In this document: positions 60,700 to 64,000 of the stretch, in pieces
Position numbering within the stretch: the stretch's first letter is position 1
Layout of the letters: the number at the start of each line of letters is the position of its first letter
Source: Nocardioides lijunqiniae
GTDB taxonomy: Bacteria > Actinomycetota > Actinomycetes > Propionibacteriales > Nocardioidaceae
Reading direction: 5' to 3'
DNA length: 64,000 nucleotides
Assembly (NCBI RefSeq): GCF_015024225.1
Contig: NZ_JACJGM010000013.1
Location: forward strand, 60,103 to 124,102
Notes under the pieces: model-generated
The model's input: only the letters and a program-made list of their open reading frames with translations
Database searches by the model: none
What the model was told of the DNA's origin: nothing
Translations under genes and position numbers: made by a program

Positions 60700-61749
60700 A
60701 TGTCCGGAGCGCCGCGCGACCGCCACGGCGCGCAGCGCTCACCGAGCATGGCCGACGTCGCGGCGCAGGCCGGCGTCTCGCACCAGACGGTGTCCCGCGT
60801 CCTCAACGGGTCCCCGCTCGTCAAGGAGGCGACCCGGTCCCGGGTGCTCGCGGCCATCGAGGAGATGGGCTACCGGCGCAACGCCGCCGCCCGCGTGCTC
60901 GCGACCAACCGCTCGGGGCGCATCGGCATGATCTCCGCGCACCTGGCCCTGCACGGACCGAGCATGATCGCCGTCGCGGTGCAGGAGGCCGGCCACGACG
61001 CCGGCTACGAGGTCTCGCTGGTGGGGCTCTCGGACTTCGGCGCCGACTCCCTGCGCGGCGCCGTCGAGCGGCTGCTGGACCAGGCCGTCGAGGCGATCGT
61101 CGTGGCGGTCGCGCACCGTGAGGCGCTCGAGCGCACCCGCTCGCTGGAGCTCGCCGTCCCGGTCGCGATCGTGCAGGGCGTGACCGCGGGGGAGTCGATG
61201 GCGGCCGGGATCGACCAGGAGCTCGGCGCCCGGCTGGCCACCGACCACCTGCTCGACCTCGGGCACGAGCGGGTGGCGCAGGTGACCGGCCCGCTCGACT
61301 GGGTCGAGGCCGTCCAGCGGCGCACGGGGTGGGAGCGCGCGCACGAGGACCGCGGCCTGCAGCCGGGGCCCCAGGCGGAGGGGGACTGGTCGTCGGCGAG
61401 CGGGTACGCCGCCGGCCGCACGATCGCGGCCGACCCGAGCGTCACCGCGGTGTTCGTCGCCAACGACGCCATGGCGCTCGGCGTGCTCCGGGCGCTGCAC
61501 GAGCACGGGCGACGGGTGCCGGAGGACGTCAGCGTCGTCGGCTTCGACGACGTGCCCGAGGCCGCCTACTTCTGGCCGGGGCTCACGACGGTCTCCCAGC
61601 AGTTCTCCGAGCTCGGCCGGCACGCCGTCGACCTCACCGTGCGGGCCCTCGCGGGCGAGCGGGACGCCGCCGTCGCCCTCGTCGCGCCCGAGCTGGTGGT
61701 CCGGGCCTCGACCGGCCCGGCGCCCGACCGCCGTACGATCGCGAAGTGA
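60700..61749 (+). CDS. LacI family transcriptional regulator of the galM-ytfQ unit
   Basis: 349 residues from the ATG at 60700. HTH and hinge: MADVAAQAGVSHQTVSRVLN (about 17-36) and AARVLATNRSGRIGMIS. The sensor is a sugar-binding type I fold: ATDHLLDLGHERVAQVTGP (about 184-202), VFVANDAMALGVLRALHEHG (about 251-270) and VSVVGFDDVPEAAYFWPGLT. It probably binds the three GTGAGCGYTCAC-like sites at 61746, 62795 and 62851. The first site overlaps its own stop codon. Confidence 0.87.
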   Translation: MSGAPRDRHGAQRSPSMADVAAQAGVSHQTVSRVLNGSPLVKEATRSRVLAAIEEMGYRRNAAARVLATNRSGRIGMISAHLALHGPSMIAVAVQEAGHDAGYEVSLVGLSDFGADSLRGAVERLLDQAVEAIVVAVAHREALERTRSLELAVPVAIVQGVTAGESMAAGIDQELGARLATDHLLDLGHERVAQVTGPLDWVEAVQRRTGWERAHEDRGLQPGPQAEGDWSSASGYAAGRTIAADPSVTAVFVANDAMALGVLRALHEHGRRVPEDVSVVGFDDVPEAAYFWPGLTTVSQQFSELGRHAVDLTVRALAGERDAAVALVAPELVVRASTGPAPDRRTIAK

Positions 61750-61757
61750 GCGTTCAC
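61746..61757. promoter_or_regulatory. LacI-type operator at the end of the regulator gene
   Basis: GTGAGCGTTCAC, palindromic except one pair. Its TGA (61747-61749) is the regulator's stop and the galM ATG follows immediately at 61758. Confidence 0.6.
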
Positions 61758-62798
61758 ATGAGTCGCGTCAGCGAGTGGGGCACGACCCCGTCCGGCCACA
61801 CCGTCCACCGGCTCGTCCTCGGCTCCGCGCCGGGCGCGGTGCTGCACCTGCTGACCCTCGGCGCCACCGTGCACCGGCTGGAGGTCGAGGCGGGGGGAGC
61901 GCGGCGCAACGTCGCGCTCGGTCACCGCGACCCGGCCGACTACCTGGCCTCGACCGACTACATCGGCGGCACGATCGGGCGCTACGCCAACCGGATCGCC
62001 CGCGGCCGGGTCACCCTCGACGGGCGGGAGCTCGTGCTCGGGACCCATGACCGCGGCCACCACCTGCACGGCGGGCCCGACGGCTTCGACCGCCGGATCT
62101 GGGAGGTCGTCGAGCAGGACGACGACCGGGCCGTGCTCCAGCTGGAGAGCCCCGACGGCGACCAGGGCTTCCCGGGCAACGTCACCGCGCGGGTGACGTT
62201 CACCGTGTCGGGCGACCGGGTGCGCGTCGACCTCGAGGCGACCACCGACGCCCCCACGCTGGTCAACCTCACCAGCCACGCCTACCTGAACCTCGACGGC
62301 GACGGCGCCGGCACCATCGACGGCCACGAGCTGACCGTGCACGCCGAGCGCTACACCCCGGTCGACGCCGAGGGGATCCCGCTGGGTGACGAGCACGCCC
62401 CGGTGGCCGGCACGGCGTTCGACTTCCGCGCCCCCGCCCCGATCGGGCCGGCCGTGCGACGCGACGAGGAGCAGGTGACCTGGGCGCGGGGCATCGACCA
62501 CAACTACGTGCTCGACGGCGAGGGGTGGCGCGACGTGGCGGTGCTCGAGTCGCGTGCGGCCGGCACCCGCGCGGTGCTGCGCACCGACCAGCCGGGGCTG
62601 CAGGTCTACACCGGCAACTTCCTCGACGGCACCCGGCGCGACGCCTCGGGCGGGGTCTACCGTCAGGGCGACGGCGTGGCGATGGAGCCGCAGCTGTTCC
62701 CGGACTCCCCGCATCACCCGGAGTGGCCCTCGGCGGTGCTCCGCCCGGGCGAGACCTACCGCTGCGCGCTCGAGTGGGAGTTCACCGCGCTGAAGTGA
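61758..62798 (+). CDS. galM: Aldose 1-epimerase (galactose mutarotase)
   Basis: 346 residues from the ATG at 61758; an in-frame GTG at 61746 inside the operator is the alternative. Family marks: GRYANRIARGRVTLDG (about 74-89), HLHGGPDGFDRRIWEV (about 102-117, catalytic His), VNLTSHAYLNLDGDG (about 170-184, second His) and the base region VYTGNFLDG (about 285, acid/base Glu further on in AMEPQLFPDSPHHPEW). It interconverts sugar anomers in the cytosol. It lies between two operators. Confidence 0.9.
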   Translation: MSRVSEWGTTPSGHTVHRLVLGSAPGAVLHLLTLGATVHRLEVEAGGARRNVALGHRDPADYLASTDYIGGTIGRYANRIARGRVTLDGRELVLGTHDRGHHLHGGPDGFDRRIWEVVEQDDDRAVLQLESPDGDQGFPGNVTARVTFTVSGDRVRVDLEATTDAPTLVNLTSHAYLNLDGDGAGTIDGHELTVHAERYTPVDAEGIPLGDEHAPVAGTAFDFRAPAPIGPAVRRDEEQVTWARGIDHNYVLDGEGWRDVAVLESRAAGTRAVLRTDQPGLQVYTGNFLDGTRRDASGGVYRQGDGVAMEPQLFPDSPHHPEWPSAVLRPGETYRCALEWEFTALK

Positions 62799-62806
62799 GC
62801 GCTCAC
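62795..62806. promoter_or_regulatory. LacI-type operator overlapping the galM stop
   Basis: GTGAGCGCTCAC, a perfect 12-bp palindrome; the galM TGA lies at 62796-62798 inside it. Confidence 0.65.
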
Positions 62807-62810
62807 ATTT

Positions 62811-62831
62811 TTCCGGGCGATCTGCCCGGAA
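62811..62831 (+). terminator. Stem-loop between galM and ytfQ
   Basis: TTCCGGGC-GATCT-GCCCGGAA, 8 bp without mismatch. No U-tract follows on this strand, so it is a weak or RNA-stabilising terminator after galM. Confidence 0.45.
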
Positions 62832-62835
62832 CCTC

Positions 62836-62865
62836 TTGACGCGCACGAATGTTAGCGCTCACACT
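62836..62865 (+). promoter_or_regulatory. Candidate ytfQ promoter
   Basis: TTGACG at 62836-62841, the same -35 hexamer as the rhamnose promoter. The -10 is not clear: CACACT at 62860-62865 with an 18-nt spacer is the best I see. The third operator lies within the spacer. Confidence 0.35.
62851..62862. promoter_or_regulatory. LacI-type operator in the ytfQ promoter
   Basis: GTTAGCGCTCAC, one mismatched pair from the perfect site at 62795; the two centres are 56 bp apart. Confidence 0.6.
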
Positions 62866-62871
62866 CACCAC

Positions 62872-62887
62872 AGTGACACCGGTCACA
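62872..62887. promoter_or_regulatory. CRP/GlxR-like site before ytfQ
   Basis: AGTGA-CACCGG-TCACA, nine of ten consensus positions. It lies downstream of the proposed -10, a position better suited to repression unless the promoter is elsewhere. Confidence 0.45.
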
Positions 62888-62921
62888 AGGGCGCGACGCC
62901 CGTTGATCTGGAGGAAAGACA

Positions 62922-63914
62922 GTGGCAAAGAAGACCCTGGTCGCCGCAAGTGCGATCACGCTGAGCGCAATGGTGCTCACCGCTTGCGGCAGTGACTCCG
63001 ACTCCGCCTCAGGCAACGACGACGGCTCGATCACGATGGGCTTCGCGCAGGTCGGCGCCGAGAGCGGCTGGCGCACGGCGAACACGAAGTCCGTCCAGGA
63101 GTCGGCCGAGGAGGCCGGCTTCGAGCTCAAGTTCTCCGACGCGCAGCAGAAGCAGGAGAACCAGATCAAGGCGATCCGGTCCTACATCCAGCAGAAGGTC
63201 GACGTCATCGCCTTCAGCCCGGTCGTCGAGACCGGCTGGGACGCGGTCCTGCAGGAGGCCAAGCGCGCCAAGATCCCGGTGATCCTCACCGACCGCGCGG
63301 TCGACTCCGAGGACACCTCGCTCTACGAGACGTTCCTCGGCTCCGACTTCATCCTCGAGGGCGAGAAGGCCGGCGAGTGGCTGGTCGAGAACGCCGGCGA
63401 GATGGACGTCGACGGCAACGGCGCCATCAACGTCGTGCAGCTCGAGGGCACCACGGGTGCCGCGCCGGCGCTGGACCGGGCCGAGGGCTTCGCCTCGGCC
63501 ATCGAGGCGGAGGACACCGTCGAGGTCGTGGCGTCCCAGACCGGCGACTTCACCCGTGACGGCGGCAAGAAGGTGATGGAGACGTTCCTCGGGTCCGAGA
63601 AGGGCATCGACGTGGTCTTCGCCCACAACGACGACATGGGTCTCGGCGCGATCGAGGCGATCGAGGCCGCGGGCCTGGAGCCCGGCAAGGACATCAAGAT
63701 CATCACCGTCGACGCGGTGAAGGACGGGATGGCGGCGCTCGCCGAGGGCAAGATCAGCTTCATCGTCGAGTGCAATCCCCTGCTCGGTCCCCAGCTGATG
63801 GACCTCGCCCAGAAGGTCGTGGACGGCGAGGACGTGCCCGAGCGCGTGGTCACCGAGGAGACCACCTTCACGCAGGAGCAGGCCGCCGAGGTCCTGGCCG
63901 ACCGCCAGTACTGA
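62922..63914 (+). CDS. ytfQ: Galactofuranose-type ABC transporter substrate-binding lipoprotein
   Basis: 330 residues from a GTG with GGAGGAAAG at ideal spacing. The lipobox MVLTAC gives a lipidated Cys near residue 22. The mature part closely follows YtfQ: MGFAQVGAESGWRTANTKSV (about 40-59), QQKQENQIKAIRSYIQQKVD (about 77-96), FSPVVETGWDAVLQEAK, QTGDFTRDGGKKVMETFLGS and FAHNDDMGLGAIEAIEAAGL. YtfQ binds galactofuranose or galactopyranose; galM next door fits. The ATPase and permease genes should lie just past the window end. Confidence 0.9.
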   Translation: MAKKTLVAASAITLSAMVLTACGSDSDSASGNDDGSITMGFAQVGAESGWRTANTKSVQESAEEAGFELKFSDAQQKQENQIKAIRSYIQQKVDVIAFSPVVETGWDAVLQEAKRAKIPVILTDRAVDSEDTSLYETFLGSDFILEGEKAGEWLVENAGEMDVDGNGAINVVQLEGTTGAAPALDRAEGFASAIEAEDTVEVVASQTGDFTRDGGKKVMETFLGSEKGIDVVFAHNDDMGLGAIEAIEAAGLEPGKDIKIITVDAVKDGMAALAEGKISFIVECNPLLGPQLMDLAQKVVDGEDVPERVVTEETTFTQEQAAEVLADRQY

Positions 63915-64000
63915 CGCCCCGGCCGTGGGGGCCGCCCCGGCCGGGGGGGGGGTGCGGGGCCCACCCCACCCCCAGCACCCTTACCGAAAGAACTCACTTA
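63915..64000 (+). other. GC-rich gap with hairpins and a ten-G tract after ytfQ
   Basis: CCCCGGCC (63917-63924) can pair with GGCCGGGG (from about 63939), and GGGGTG with CACCCC further on. Ten G in a row occupy 63943-63952. This resembles the stem-loops around the rhamnose binding-protein gene. No coding start is seen before the window ends. Confidence 0.4.

Overview
The window is high-GC, densely packed actinobacterial DNA. Several traits suggest a Nocardioides-like member of the Propionibacteriales. These are two F420/flavin-split-barrel type oxidoreductases, a RecBCD set, the 'tRNA adenosine deaminase-associated' partner of TadA, many GTG starts, and a large set of genes whose start codon lies 6-8 nt behind a TANNNT hexamer (likely leaderless mRNAs). 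The genus is inferred. There is no rRNA, tRNA, CRISPR array, transposase or prophage gene, and no gene-free gap above 300 bp.

1-34 kb is mostly housekeeping and small stress or redox units. In order: the end of an ABC exporter (1-875); a PLP enzyme; an ECF41-type sigma factor with a DUF1059 gene, both carrying the same GGTCACA-N16-CGTC promoter (2836-4042); a divergent TetR/alcohol dehydrogenase pair with two palindromes; a BCCT osmolyte transporter coupled to Hsp20; a type I sulfatase translationally coupled to its formylglycine-generating enzyme (9021-12241); recCBD (12435-20868); an ACT protein, a Ddn-like reductase and menB; a methyltransferase-sirtuin pair; acyl-CoA dehydrogenase, VIT-family transporter and thpR; an inositol-monophosphatase-family enzyme; the proton-translocating transhydrogenase pntAB; upp; and tadA with its partner. 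Two copies of an 88-bp palindromic repeat (12304-12391 and 28524-28611) and a tandem pair of 50-bp hairpins (22072-22214) lie in intergenic gaps here.

34-64 kb is a sugar-catabolic region. A LacI regulator (35496-36518) is divergent from a long operon (36673-48142) for L-rhamnose: a four-gene ABC importer, mutarotase, isomerase, a fused aldolase/lactaldehyde dehydrogenase, kinase, an L-lactate dehydrogenase and a small HTH protein. A 1924-residue secreted GH78 alpha-L-rhamnosidase follows under its own promoter. Together these could take an extracellular rhamnoside to DHAP and pyruvate. Next come an Entner-Doudoroff operon (zwf-edd-eda) divergent from a ROK regulator, an AraC/DUF2000 divergent pair, and a LacI-galM-ytfQ unit for a galactose-type sugar that runs off the window.

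The three sugar promoters (rhamnose importer, rhamnosidase, ytfQ) each combine LacI-type operators with a CRP/GlxR-like TGTGA-N6-TCAC site, suggesting specific repression combined with global cAMP-linked control. The least routine signals are the twin ECF41 promoters, the two families of palindromic repeats, and the self-contained rhamnoside-to-pyruvate route with its promoter logic.
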